Below, one piece after another: positions 27,812-37,586 of a stretch of DNA of 51,446 nucleotides (within the stretch, counting starts at the first letter, position 1; each line of letters opens with the position of its first letter). The stretch is from positions 1 through 51,446 of the forward strand of contig SLOU01000118.1 in assembly GCA_007132385.1 (NCBI GenBank). The letters are read 5' to 3'. The position numbers and the translations under genes are program-made. The stretch comes from Balneolaceae bacterium (GTDB lineage: Bacteria; Bacteroidota; Rhodothermia; Balneolales; Balneolaceae). The notes under the pieces are model-generated. The model did not search any database. It had not been told where the DNA came from and saw nothing but the letters and a program-made list of their open reading frames with translations.

Positions 27812-30275
27812 AGGCGGCTTTCTCAGCGGCTTAACCTATACGCGAAAGGTTGAAATAACAGGCATACTGATTATGGCTGTTTCGGTTTTACTCCTGTTAT
27901 GCATTGCAACCTATCACCCGAACGACTACGGGATTGTTAAAAGCATCCCATCCAGCTCCATCTTTTCTCTGGACCACTCTCCGTCTATGCAGGTGGAAAA
28001 CTGGCTGGGCGTGATCGGTGCTTACATCTCATTTATGTTTGTCGATCTTATGTTCGGTTATTCCAGCCTTATCATCCCCCTGCTCCTTTTTTCACTCGGT
28101 TGGTTTGTCTTCCGCGGGAAGAATCTGAGCCGGCTGAACTGGCCGGCGGCTTATGGAATCTGGAGTATGGTGTTAATTTCTACCACACTCGGTTGGTTCT
28201 ACAACCATTACGACTGGTATTCGTCTGTCTGGAGTGGAAATTCGGGAGTTGCCCTTGCACAGATTCTGCACAACATCACTGGCACTGGTTCTATCGCCAT
28301 TCTCTCGGTACTCCTGCTTGTGACTTTACTGATCCTGCTCGACCGTGACCTGCAAAAAACGGTGGATGTGTTTAAAAACGGGATCAATCGCTATAAAGAA
28401 CGGCGGGAAGCCCGCAGGGAAAGACGCCGGCTGCGAAAAGAGGAAAGAACCAGGAACAAACAGAAGGGGAAGGCTGAAAAACAGGATTTACAAGAACTGA
28501 AAGATCCCGGAAGAAAGGGTCAGGTTGAGCCTGAACTAGAATCTTCCTCAATCGATGAGATCGTCAGAAAATCCAGCCGGGAAGACCTTGAACGTCAAAA
28601 ACAGGAAGAGGAAGAACTTCAGGGGATCCATCAGAAAACCCGGGCTGTTCTTGACAAAAATAACGACTCAGCCAGCGGCGATAATGATGATGATGACGAT
28701 GTAGAGATCTCGGTGTTTGTTGGCGAGGGCGATGAAGAAGCCGAAGACAAGGCTCTCGACCGCCAGAACAAGGACAAGGCCCGGGATGTGCCTGTCATCA
28801 AGTACAAATTTCCCGGTATCAATCTGCTGGATGCTCCTCCCGCCGAAGGAAATGAAGTGGACCTGGAAGAGATCAAGGAAAACAAGCGGATTATCCTGGA
28901 CAAACTCCGGCGTCACAAAATCGAGATATTGGGAATCAACGCGATCGTGGGACCCACCGTAACCCTGTATGAGCTCGAACCTGCACCGGATGTCAAGATC
29001 AGTAAAATTCAAAGTTATGCCAACGACCTGAAGATGGCAACAGCAGCACATGGCCTCCGGATCATAGCACCGATCCCGGGACGGTCGGCCGTTGGGATCG
29101 AAATCCCAAATAATTCCAGGGAAACAGTCTATATCCGCTCGGTTATCAATACCAGAAAATTTGTCGAAACCGATTTTGAATTGCCCATTGCATTTGGAAA
29201 AACGATCGAAAACGAAGTCTTCATGATCGATCTTACCCGAATGCCACACCTGTTGATGGCAGGTGCCACCGGGTCGGGAAAATCAGTCGGAATCAACACC
29301 ATCATCACCTGTTTGCTCTATAAATGCCATCCGGATGATCTAAAATTTGTGATGATCGACCCCAAAAAGATCGAATTATCTCTCTATCGTAATATTCAGC
29401 ATCACTTCCTTGCTGTACTTCCCGGGTCCGAGGAGCCGATCGTCACCGACACCTCCAGGGCGCTCGAAACACTTCAAAGTGTCTGTAAAGAGATGGATGA
29501 GCGGTATGAGCTGCTGAAAATGGCCCTTGTCCGCGACATCCGCGCCTATAACAACAAATACAGGAACGGTGAGCTGGACGAAGAACTGGGCCACCGGCAC
29601 CTGCCCTACATCGTAGTTATTATCGACGAGCTGGCCGACCTGATGATGACAGCCGGCAAGCAGATAGAAGAACCGATTGCGCGCATTGCACAGCTTGCAC
29701 GGGCAATCGGCATTCATCTTGTTGTAGCGACCCAGCGTCCGTCGGTCAATGTGATCACCGGTACAATCAAAGCTAATTTCCCGGCGCGTATTGCCTACCA
29801 GGTGGCCTCCAAGGTCGACTCGCGAACGATTCTCGATGTTGGTGGAGCCGATCAGCTTGTAGGACGGGGCGACCTTTTATTTACCAACGGAGGCGGAATG
29901 ACACGGCTGCAAAACGCATTTGTTTCCACCAGGGAAGTGGAGCAGATCACCTCCTTTATCGGAAACCAGACAGGCTACAAGCAACCTTTTAAGCTTCCCG
30001 TAGTACAAGATGATACAGGCGACATCCCCGATCCCCTTGATGATATCGACGAATATTTTGAGGCGGCTGCCAAACTGGTCGTATTGCATCAACAAGGATC
30101 GGTATCGCTCTTGCAGCGCAAACTGAAAATCGGTTATAACCGGGCGGGACGAATAATCGATCAGCTTTTTAATGCCGGTGTCGTCGGTTCATACCAGGGC
30201 AGTTCGGCCAGGGATGTGCTTGTTCAAACCGAAGAAGAACTTCAGGAGTTACTCGATGAACTTGATCTCACTTAA
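27792..30275 (+). CDS. ftsK: DNA translocase FtsK/SpoIIIE
   Basis: 827 aa; N-terminal TM helices, acidic/charged linker, HLLMAGATGSGKSVGINTII, VVIIDELADLMMTA, C-terminal gamma winged helix. Confidence 0.97.
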   Translation: MSKKRNKGGFLSGLTYTRKVEITGILIMAVSVLLLLCIATYHPNDYGIVKSIPSSSIFSLDHSPSMQVENWLGVIGAYISFMFVDLMFGYSSLIIPLLLFSLGWFVFRGKNLSRLNWPAAYGIWSMVLISTTLGWFYNHYDWYSSVWSGNSGVALAQILHNITGTGSIAILSVLLLVTLLILLDRDLQKTVDVFKNGINRYKERREARRERRRLRKEERTRNKQKGKAEKQDLQELKDPGRKGQVEPELESSSIDEIVRKSSREDLERQKQEEEELQGIHQKTRAVLDKNNDSASGDNDDDDDVEISVFVGEGDEEAEDKALDRQNKDKARDVPVIKYKFPGINLLDAPPAEGNEVDLEEIKENKRIILDKLRRHKIEILGINAIVGPTVTLYELEPAPDVKISKIQSYANDLKMATAAHGLRIIAPIPGRSAVGIEIPNNSRETVYIRSVINTRKFVETDFELPIAFGKTIENEVFMIDLTRMPHLLMAGATGSGKSVGINTIITCLLYKCHPDDLKFVMIDPKKIELSLYRNIQHHFLAVLPGSEEPIVTDTSRALETLQSVCKEMDERYELLKMALVRDIRAYNNKYRNGELDEELGHRHLPYIVVIIDELADLMMTAGKQIEEPIARIAQLARAIGIHLVVATQRPSVNVITGTIKANFPARIAYQVASKVDSRTILDVGGADQLVGRGDLLFTNGGGMTRLQNAFVSTREVEQITSFIGNQTGYKQPFKLPVVQDDTGDIPDPLDDIDEYFEAAAKLVVLHQQGSVSLLQRKLKIGYNRAGRIIDQLFNAGVVGSYQGSSARDVLVQTEEELQELLDELDLT

Positions 30276-30993
30276 TATATTCAGATGGAGAAAACGCCAG
30301 CTAGGGGCTGCGATACCCTTGATAAATTCAGTGATTTTTTTTTCACTGAAAAAGGCGCTTGCGTTAAAGTATTCCAGTCTTACAGGATTTTCCCTGTGTC
30401 TGTTGTTTTCCTGGGTTATACTGGCCGCAGGCAGCACCGCAAATGCTCAAACTCCCGTCTTTGACGAACTCAAACAACAGTTTGAAAGCGGAATGATCTT
30501 TCACGCGGAATTCATTCATGAATACCAGGATTCCTATACGGGAGAGGAATCGCGTACCCAGGGTGAGATCTGGATCGGAAAGGAACATTACAGGGTAGAA
30601 AGCGATGAACAGGTTATGATTGTAGACGGGGAGTTATCAAGAGTTTTCGACCCTGTTCGTAACCGTGTGCTGATCAGTGATTATATCGAAGAGGAAGACG
30701 ACTTTGCACCATCGAGAATGCTTCAGGGGGTGGATGATACCTACGAAGTACAGGAAGACAGCGAGTCCTCCGAAACCGTTATCACACTCACCTCCAGCGA
30801 TCCGTTTGCCATTTTTACCGTTGTTGAAATACAAATCGATCCGCAGGGAATTCCGAAAGGTATCGAAGCGATCGACCAGGTAGACAACATTCTGTTTATA
30901 CGATTCGAAAACGGTGAATTTATACAGCAGCCGCAAGATTTATTTCAAATGGATGTTCCGGATGACGTGGAACAGATCGATCTACGACATTAA
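30256..30993 (+). CDS. LolA-like outer-membrane lipoprotein carrier protein
   Basis: Probable start ATG 30256 overlapping ftsK end; signal-type segment; FHAEFIHEYQDSYTGEESRTQGEIWIGKEHYRVESDEQVMIVDGELSRVFDPVRNRVLI is LolA-like. Confidence 0.78.
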   Translation: MNLISLNIFRWRKRQLGAAIPLINSVIFFSLKKALALKYSSLTGFSLCLLFSWVILAAGSTANAQTPVFDELKQQFESGMIFHAEFIHEYQDSYTGEESRTQGEIWIGKEHYRVESDEQVMIVDGELSRVFDPVRNRVLISDYIEEEDDFAPSRMLQGVDDTYEVQEDSESSETVITLTSSDPFAIFTVVEIQIDPQGIPKGIEAIDQVDNILFIRFENGEFIQQPQDLFQMDVPDDVEQIDLRH

Positions 30994-31001
30994 CCATTAT
31001 T

Positions 31002-32009
31002 ATGGCCAGTAAAGGTCTTAAAATTGTATTCTCACTGCTGATTGCCGCTCTCTTTCTGTGGTTTGCTTTCAGGGGTGTCCCTTTATCGGAATTATGGAAT
31101 CAGATCACTGAAATCAAACTTGGCTGGATTTTTCCCTTCACTATTGTGATGCTGCTGAGTCATTATCTACGTGCCGAACGATGGATGCTCTTATTGACCG
31201 ATCTGAAGATCAAACCATTGCGTTCGACCATGATGGCGGGAGTCATGCTTGGCTATATGGTCAACTATGCATTTCCCCGTCTTGGTGAGGTTTCAAGGCC
31301 GGTTTATGTCGCAAGAAAAAACGGGTTGAGCAGTGGTAAATTACTGGGTACGATCGTCCTTGAGCGAATCATTGATCTTGTCTGTCTGATCTTTTTCCTG
31401 CTCTTTATCAGTATCTATTTTATTGCCGACGAAGAGATACTGAGCCAGATATTCGGCACCGAAGGGTGGACAACCCGGGTATACCTGTTCATTCCCACTG
31501 TTCTGGCTCTACTGATCTTTTTTTCCTGGGCCGGTTTTCGTCTGCTCCGTTTTATTGAAACAAAATGGCAACTGGATAATCCTTTTTTGAAAAAGTTGGT
31601 GGAATTTATCGATATGTTCTGGAAAGGGATCGTATCGGTACGGAATGTAAACAACTGGCCTCTCTATATCCTCTATACGCTCGGCATCTGGGCTGGATAT
31701 ATCATGATGGCCTATCTTCCGTTCTGGATGCTCGACATGCACACAATTTACGATCTCGGAGCGATCGAAGCCATGGTGCTGACGATTATTTCTGCAGTCG
31801 GAATGGCCGTACCGACCCCCGGGGGCATCGGGAGCTATCACCTGTTTACTCAGCAAACATTGTGGTTAATTTTTTCAGTTCCCCTGGTTACTTCTTTGAC
31901 TTATGCAACTGTTAATCATGGAGTTACAATGATTATGGTACTTTTAACCGGGCCACTGATTTTGTGGTTTGACAAATATTACACACTCAAAAACAAAGTC
32001 GTACGTTGA
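31002..32009 (+). CDS. Lysylphosphatidylglycerol synthase TM region / UPF0104-type flippase-like membrane protein
   Basis: Multiple TM helices; SHYLRAERWMLLL, NYAFPRLGEVSRP, TPGGIGSYHLF. Confidence 0.85.
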   Translation: MASKGLKIVFSLLIAALFLWFAFRGVPLSELWNQITEIKLGWIFPFTIVMLLSHYLRAERWMLLLTDLKIKPLRSTMMAGVMLGYMVNYAFPRLGEVSRPVYVARKNGLSSGKLLGTIVLERIIDLVCLIFFLLFISIYFIADEEILSQIFGTEGWTTRVYLFIPTVLALLIFFSWAGFRLLRFIETKWQLDNPFLKKLVEFIDMFWKGIVSVRNVNNWPLYILYTLGIWAGYIMMAYLPFWMLDMHTIYDLGAIEAMVLTIISAVGMAVPTPGGIGSYHLFTQQTLWLIFSVPLVTSLTYATVNHGVTMIMVLLTGPLILWFDKYYTLKNKVVR

Positions 32010-32119
32010 CGGGATTGCCAAGGATGTTAAAAAATTTACAACTGGAATGCACTTCCATTCAATTGCTAAACAAAATTTCATACATTACAATATTACCATA
32101 CAAGCCTGAGTTACCCCGG

Positions 32120-33877
32120 ATGCGCAAATTATTACTTATCATACCTTTACTATTTGGATTTTGTCTGTTATCAGCCGAATCCATGTCGGGCCAGCAGGCT
32201 CAGGACGGAGAGGGCTCTCTTTTGCCCGATATCGATCCGCAGGATATTGAAATTCGAAGTCAATTCCGGGCTCGTTTCCCAGGACTGAGACGTCAGCCGA
32301 TACTCGGTTTCACCCCCGGATCCAGGGTGTTCCAGGTCGATCCCGACCGGATTCCGTTTCTGGAAGATCCTGAAAATATCGCCGCACAGATTCCCGTCGG
32401 AGAATTGGACAGGCCTGAAGAACCTGAACAGAGGCTCTTTCCTTATGCAGATGACCGTATCGCTTTCGGACGGCTCGGCCTAGGAAACAACACCTCCATC
32501 GAATCCGAATTTTACGCAAATGCTGAAGCCAGAGAAAATCACTGGTTCACAGCATCCATGCGCCACAATTCAACAAATGGACATCTCGATCATAAAAGTT
32601 CTTTCCGCTATTTTGATGTTGAATCTAGTTACCGCGGCAAAATCGGCCAGCGGACGATCGCCGGAGTTACGGCAGGTGTTCAGACCGACTTCAATTACAT
32701 GCCTGAACTGGATGTCGACCTGTCGGATGTCGAGTCTTCTGCCGAGAGCTTCAGATTAAATACAGGCCGGAAAGATTATACCAATTTTCACGGTGGCGTC
32801 AGGATACAGCACTATCAGAATGCCATCGAGCATCTTGATATCGGATTCAATTCCTATTTCAGTTCGATCCGGCTTGATGACGACAGCTTCGGTTTTACTT
32901 CCGATCTGTCTGACTGGGGAGTTTCTCTAGACGGCAGTTATACCTGGGCAGGAGCAAGTATCAACGAAACCTATGGCCTTTTCGGCGACATACAGGCGGG
33001 AGGATTTGAAATCGAACCGGCAGATGGAAACCAAACCTGGTTTATGGTGGGGGGCGGTGCCTATTACCAGCGATTGTTTAATTACAACACATTGCTGAGA
33101 GCTTCCCTGGGAGCTTACCTTGTTGAAGATGCTGCAGAAAATTCGACCTTCTATCTTGCCCCGGATATCCTCGCCGAACACTATATATCGAGCCGTATCA
33201 CTATATCTGGCAGCCTGAAAGGCAAACCGAGCCATGCCGGACATATGCAGTATCACGCAAACAACCGGTTTCTTCTGCCCGAAAATCAATTGGTCCACCA
33301 GTACAACCTGACGGCAAAGGGACAGCTTACCGTTGAACCCATTTCAAATAACAAGATCCGGGGAGGCTTCACCTTTCAAACCGGCAAGAATTATCCAGTC
33401 TATCAGCGAAGCCCGGATCTGGATCTGGACCTGACGCCTGGAGAAAACTTTCGAGGACATTACACACTCGGTTTTGAGGACGTCTATATACCCGGTTTCT
33501 TCGCCGGAATAAATGTGGATCTGATCCCGGAACGTCTCTGGTTTGATGCAGAGGCATATGCCAGGAATCCCAGGATCTCATCCGATCAAAAAATTCCCTT
33601 TGAAGAAAGTTATGGCTTGAACGGATCTATTACCGTCCGGCCATTTCAGAGACTGCTTATCGAGGGGTGGGGGGAATTTATCGGTTCAAGAGAAACATTT
33701 GACGAGATCAAACTTGATCCGTTTTTACAGCTTGGAACACGTCTGGAACTCCGACTTGCAAATCGCGTCGGTGCATATGGGAAAATTGTTAATCTTCTGA
33801 ATCAGGATTATGAAATCTGGGAAGGGTATAACGAACGGCCATTTCAGGTCTATGCCGGAATTACAATTAACCTCTAA
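32120..33877 (+). CDS. TonB-dependent-receptor-like outer membrane beta-barrel without plug domain
   Basis: Probable start MRKLLLIIPLLFGFCLLSAESMSGQQ at 32120; alternating aromatic beta strands; end RVGAYGKIVNLLNQDYEIWEGYNERPFQVYAGITINL typical of TonB-receptor barrels. Confidence 0.7.
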   Translation: MRKLLLIIPLLFGFCLLSAESMSGQQAQDGEGSLLPDIDPQDIEIRSQFRARFPGLRRQPILGFTPGSRVFQVDPDRIPFLEDPENIAAQIPVGELDRPEEPEQRLFPYADDRIAFGRLGLGNNTSIESEFYANAEARENHWFTASMRHNSTNGHLDHKSSFRYFDVESSYRGKIGQRTIAGVTAGVQTDFNYMPELDVDLSDVESSAESFRLNTGRKDYTNFHGGVRIQHYQNAIEHLDIGFNSYFSSIRLDDDSFGFTSDLSDWGVSLDGSYTWAGASINETYGLFGDIQAGGFEIEPADGNQTWFMVGGGAYYQRLFNYNTLLRASLGAYLVEDAAENSTFYLAPDILAEHYISSRITISGSLKGKPSHAGHMQYHANNRFLLPENQLVHQYNLTAKGQLTVEPISNNKIRGGFTFQTGKNYPVYQRSPDLDLDLTPGENFRGHYTLGFEDVYIPGFFAGINVDLIPERLWFDAEAYARNPRISSDQKIPFEESYGLNGSITVRPFQRLLIEGWGEFIGSRETFDEIKLDPFLQLGTRLELRLANRVGAYGKIVNLLNQDYEIWEGYNERPFQVYAGITINL

Positions 33878-33881
33878 GGAA

Positions 33882-34085
33882 ATGGACAAGACATTTATAA
33901 AAGCGTTCAGAGAAATCGTTCGCAAAGAGATAATCAAGAAGAATACCGTTGAAATATCGGGCTTTGGACGGTTTGAAGTTATACATCAAAAACAACATCA
34001 GAAAAAAAAGGAAAACGGGCAATTAGTGATGATGCCGCCCAGGGATTTCGTCGTATTTTCACCTGAAGATTCGGGGGATCAATGA
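33882..34085 (+). CDS. Short HU/IHF-like DNA-binding protein
   Basis: 67 aa from ATG 33882; KKNTVEISGFGRFEVIHQKQHQKKKENGQLVMMPPRDFVVFSPED matches the HU beta-arm region; shorter than canonical ~90 aa HU. Confidence 0.72.
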   Translation: MDKTFIKAFREIVRKEIIKKNTVEISGFGRFEVIHQKQHQKKKENGQLVMMPPRDFVVFSPEDSGDQ

Positions 34086-35557
34086 AAATAGACAAACAGA
34101 AACTGATCGAACTCCTTGTTGAAAATACCGGCCTGGAACCGGATGCAGTTGAATCGCAACTCGAGCAGCTCATTACAAAAATCAGGGAGGCTGCTGAAAA
34201 AGGTAAAGCTCTTGAAATCAAGAGTTTCGGGATGTTTTACTATTCCCAACAGGGAGATTTGAAGTTCGACCCATCGGAAGATCTTGAAACAGAAGTAAAT
34301 CACAAATACGCCGGAATGGAACCGGTTGAAATAAAGAAACCAGAATCAACTGTCGACGACCCTCTGACCAGAGATCCCAAACCAACCGACGAAACCACTG
34401 ATGGAGAGGAAATCGATACGGACAGGAAACCTGCAGCAGATTGGAAAGAAGATGAAGACGGTGATTTTAAAAAAACCGCTGAAACGGATGAAACCGCACC
34501 TTCTGACGCACCGGAGATACCGCTAAAAGCGAGCGAGGAAAAGAAGAAGGAGAAACCGGAAGACGAAATCAAAGCGGAAGAAGACGATGCACCGGATAAA
34601 CAGGAGAAACCTGCAGATGAAGACAGCGTGTTAGCCAAAAAAGATGAGGAAAAATCAAATGAAAAAACGGATGATGAAGAGAAAGAAGCCGGGGATCAGG
34701 ACGACTTCAACCCCTTCAGTGAACTGGGCCGGATTTTAGGCGATCCGGACATGGCCGATCCCCAGAGTGAAAAGGAAAAAGCTCTGGAACGTGAAGAATC
34801 GATTAAAAGCTTATTTCCCGAACTCCCGGAACAGGAAAAGAAGAAAAAAGAGAAAGAATCAAAACTAAAAGACGAACAGAAATCAAAAAAACAGGACCGG
34901 AAACCTGATACGGATATTCCAGGTAAAAAGGATACATCAGTAAAAACAGATTCCGGGAAGAAACCCCTTGAAAAAAGTAAATCCAAAAAGAAATCCCCGA
35001 AGAAAAAAGAAAAAAGCCCGGTAACGATGATTTTGGTTTCAATCGTTGCAGCACTTGTGCTTATTGTCGGTGTTATCGTAGCGATGGATACGGGCCTTTT
35101 TGGCGATTCCGATACTGCGGATGACGTTGCCCAGTTTGAAACCGATCCACCGGGGGCTGCGGCTGAGCCGGATCCCGGTGACGCGCTGGAAGATGAACCG
35201 GAAGAGAATGGCGAAACAGAACTGGATCCGGCCGAACCTGAAGAAACCGGAATCGAAGAAGAAACTGAAGAGGATTCGCTCTATGGCCTTACGGGCAACT
35301 CCCGGGAAATAGACGCAAATTACTACAGTATTATCCTCCACTCCATGAGCAGTGAATCTAATGCCCAAAACATGCAGGAACAACTGCAGCAAGAAGGGTA
35401 CAGGACAGTCATAGCGTCTGTCAGTACCGAGGGGCAGGGTACAATGTGGAGAGTAGGGATCGGCCAATTCCCGACAATACCTGAAGCACAGGAAGCTGCC
35501 GGAGAATTGCCACAAAACTATCGTGAAAACAACTTTATAGGATTAATTCAACAATAA
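34082..35557 (+). CDS. HU-like N-terminal domain, charged linker, single TM helix, C-terminal SPOR domain
   Basis: N-term MKIDKQKLIELLVENTGLEPDAVESQLEQLITKIREAAEKGKALEIKSFGMFYY; E/K/D-rich linker; VTMILVSIVAALVLIVGVIVAM; C-term NYYSIILHSMSSESNAQNMQEQLQQEGYRTVIASVSTEGQGTMWRVGIGQF. Confidence 0.82.
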   Translation: MKIDKQKLIELLVENTGLEPDAVESQLEQLITKIREAAEKGKALEIKSFGMFYYSQQGDLKFDPSEDLETEVNHKYAGMEPVEIKKPESTVDDPLTRDPKPTDETTDGEEIDTDRKPAADWKEDEDGDFKKTAETDETAPSDAPEIPLKASEEKKKEKPEDEIKAEEDDAPDKQEKPADEDSVLAKKDEEKSNEKTDDEEKEAGDQDDFNPFSELGRILGDPDMADPQSEKEKALEREESIKSLFPELPEQEKKKKEKESKLKDEQKSKKQDRKPDTDIPGKKDTSVKTDSGKKPLEKSKSKKKSPKKKEKSPVTMILVSIVAALVLIVGVIVAMDTGLFGDSDTADDVAQFETDPPGAAAEPDPGDALEDEPEENGETELDPAEPEETGIEEETEEDSLYGLTGNSREIDANYYSIILHSMSSESNAQNMQEQLQQEGYRTVIASVSTEGQGTMWRVGIGQFPTIPEAQEAAGELPQNYRENNFIGLIQQ

Positions 35558-35572
35558 ATTCAGTACACACTA

Positions 35573-36298
35573 ATGATTACATTTTTGTTTCAAACTACAG
35601 ACGAAGCTTCTGCTGATACCCTTGCGGAGATGTTAGCTGAAGAATCAACCATGTCGTTCTTCGAAATACTTGCCCAGGGCGGCTTTATTATGATCCCACT
35701 GTTTATTCTGTCTATACTGGCTATCTATGTCATAGCTGAACGATGGCGGTTTCTTGACAACTCGAAGATGGAAATCGATCCATTTCTCAATAATATTGAA
35801 GCCCTTCTGAAGTCGGGCGATCAGACCAGGGCTCTTGAACACTGCGACAAATACAACAAACCGCTTGCCAGAATTCTGAAAAGCGGGATAAGACGACTGG
35901 GCCGGCCGATCCGGGATATCGAAGAAGCGATTCACAATGCCGGGAAAAAAGAGATGTATGGCCTTGAAAACCGGATGAACTGGCTTGCCACGATCGCTGG
36001 TGTAGCACCTCTTGTGGGTTTTACCGGTACGGTAACCGGTATGATTCGAGCATTTATGGACATCCAGGCACTCCAGGGAAATGTTAACCCGAGCGTTCTG
36101 GCCGGGGGTATCTGGGAAGCGTTGATTACAACCGCAACAGGATTGATCGTGGGAATTATAGCCTACGGTTTCTACAACTACCTGCTCGGAAAAATCAACC
36201 GAATGATATTTGAACTGGAAAATGCATCTGCCGATTTTATCGATATGCTGCAATCACCCACTCCCAAAAAGAAAAGGAGCGAGGTTAATGTATCATGA
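35573..36298 (+). CDS. MotA/TolQ/ExbB proton channel family protein
   Basis: GGFIMIPLFILSILAIYVIAERW, LATIAGVAPLVGFTGTVTGMIRAF, ALITTATGLIVGIIAYGFYNYL. Confidence 0.94.
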   Translation: MITFLFQTTDEASADTLAEMLAEESTMSFFEILAQGGFIMIPLFILSILAIYVIAERWRFLDNSKMEIDPFLNNIEALLKSGDQTRALEHCDKYNKPLARILKSGIRRLGRPIRDIEEAIHNAGKKEMYGLENRMNWLATIAGVAPLVGFTGTVTGMIRAFMDIQALQGNVNPSVLAGGIWEALITTATGLIVGIIAYGFYNYLLGKINRMIFELENASADFIDMLQSPTPKKKRSEVNVS

Positions 36299-36708
36299 TA
36301 GATTTTAGTAAAGATAAAAATCAGCTACAACCCCTGACACTGTTTTCTCAGTCGTCCCTGACGGATATTATCCTCCTTCTGCTGATCTTTTTTCTTTTGA
36401 CATCCTCTTTTGTAACGAATCTCGGTATCCGGGTCGAAATCCCCCGGGCTGAAGCCGGTACGACCACCGACGTGAATCATATTTCCGTCTCGATCACGGC
36501 CGACGGAAACTTTTTTGTTGACGGAAATCAGACAACCCGACCACAACTTGCGGATGCCATTCGGGAAGCACATCAGAATCGGCCGCAAGGTACGTTAGTA
36601 ATACGTGCGGATCGTGATTCGAGGGTGGATGATTCCGTTCGGATCATGAATATCGGACAGGCACTGAATATGAATATCGTAATGGCCACGGAGAGGTCAG
36701 ATCCCTGA
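36295..36708 (+). CDS. ExbD/TolR family protein
   Basis: SLTDIILLLLIFFLLTSSFV, VEIPRAEAG, VIRADRDSRV; overlaps upstream gene. Confidence 0.93.
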   Translation: MIDFSKDKNQLQPLTLFSQSSLTDIILLLLIFFLLTSSFVTNLGIRVEIPRAEAGTTTDVNHISVSITADGNFFVDGNQTTRPQLADAIREAHQNRPQGTLVIRADRDSRVDDSVRIMNIGQALNMNIVMATERSDP

Positions 36709-37547
36709 TGTTAGATTGGATTAGTTCCAGACTCAATATTAATCTTAATGATGAAAACCGGTTCGGATGGTCGGTTACAGGTATTCTACACCTGTTGCTG
36801 ATAATCATTGCCATTTTCTATACGATTCATATGGATGCGGATGAGCGGCCGGCCTATATCGAGGTCACCCTGGGTGAATTTCAGACAGGCACCGTTGCCG
36901 AACAGGCCCAGGAAGAACCCGAAGAGGTGGCAACACGCCCCAACCCTGCTGAAGAACAACCGGAAGAACCGGAACCGGAACTTGAGGAACCGGAGGAAAC
37001 ACCCGAACAGGAACCCGAGGAAGTTGCCAGGCCTGTAGACCTTACCGAACAGATCGAAGAGATCGATGCGGATGTCATCGAAACCCCGGATACGGAAGAG
37101 ATTGACCCTGAAGTACAGCATGAAGAACAGCAGGAACAGATTGAATCGCCCCCTCAAGCGCAAGAAGATGAACAGATCGAGGAAGGCGAAGATACCAGCG
37201 GCCATGAAGAAGGGACCGTGGGTGAAATGAATGTCGAGCACGGAAGCGGCACCGATGAGGAACTTTCTTCCCCGTATGACCTTCGCTGGGAAGGTGACCT
37301 CGACCGCAGTCCGATGGTACAGCCGTTGCCTGAGAATACCGAAGATGTGGAAGCGGTTATCACGGTTCGCTTTCAGGTATTTCCTGACGGCTCAGTTGGA
37401 CAGGTCATCCCGCTCCGGAAAATGAACCCGGAACTCGAACGGCAGGTAATGAGCACCCTGCGAACCTGGCGTTTTTCACGCCTCCCGTCAGGGGTCCCCC
37501 AGGAACCCCAGTGGGGTACGATTACCTTCCGCTTCATATTAGATTAA
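36708..37547 (+). CDS. TonB/TolA-like energy transducer
   Basis: N-terminal TM; Glu/Pro-rich linker; C-terminal AVITVRFQVFPDGSVGQVIPLRKMNPELERQVMSTLRTWRFSRLP. Confidence 0.9.
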   Translation: MLDWISSRLNINLNDENRFGWSVTGILHLLLIIIAIFYTIHMDADERPAYIEVTLGEFQTGTVAEQAQEEPEEVATRPNPAEEQPEEPEPELEEPEETPEQEPEEVARPVDLTEQIEEIDADVIETPDTEEIDPEVQHEEQQEQIESPPQAQEDEQIEEGEDTSGHEEGTVGEMNVEHGSGTDEELSSPYDLRWEGDLDRSPMVQPLPENTEDVEAVITVRFQVFPDGSVGQVIPLRKMNPELERQVMSTLRTWRFSRLPSGVPQEPQWGTITFRFILD

Positions 37548-37586
37548 ACCTGGCAGAACATTAACAGGATGCAAGAGGGTATTAAA

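Noticed and set aside
28670-28700. Short GATGATGAT-type tandem repeat in ftsK
   Set aside because: Encodes an acidic Asp run in the variable FtsK linker; explained by protein composition.
34300-34986. Ser/Phe-rich minus-strand ORFs opposite the HU-SPOR gene
   Set aside because: Mirror of the Glu/Lys-rich linker codons (GAA/AAA become TTC/TTT); an artefact of compositional bias.
36900-37060. GAA/CCG-rich repetitive stretch considered as a DNA repeat
   Set aside because: Codes for the Glu/Pro linker of the TonB-like protein, in frame.
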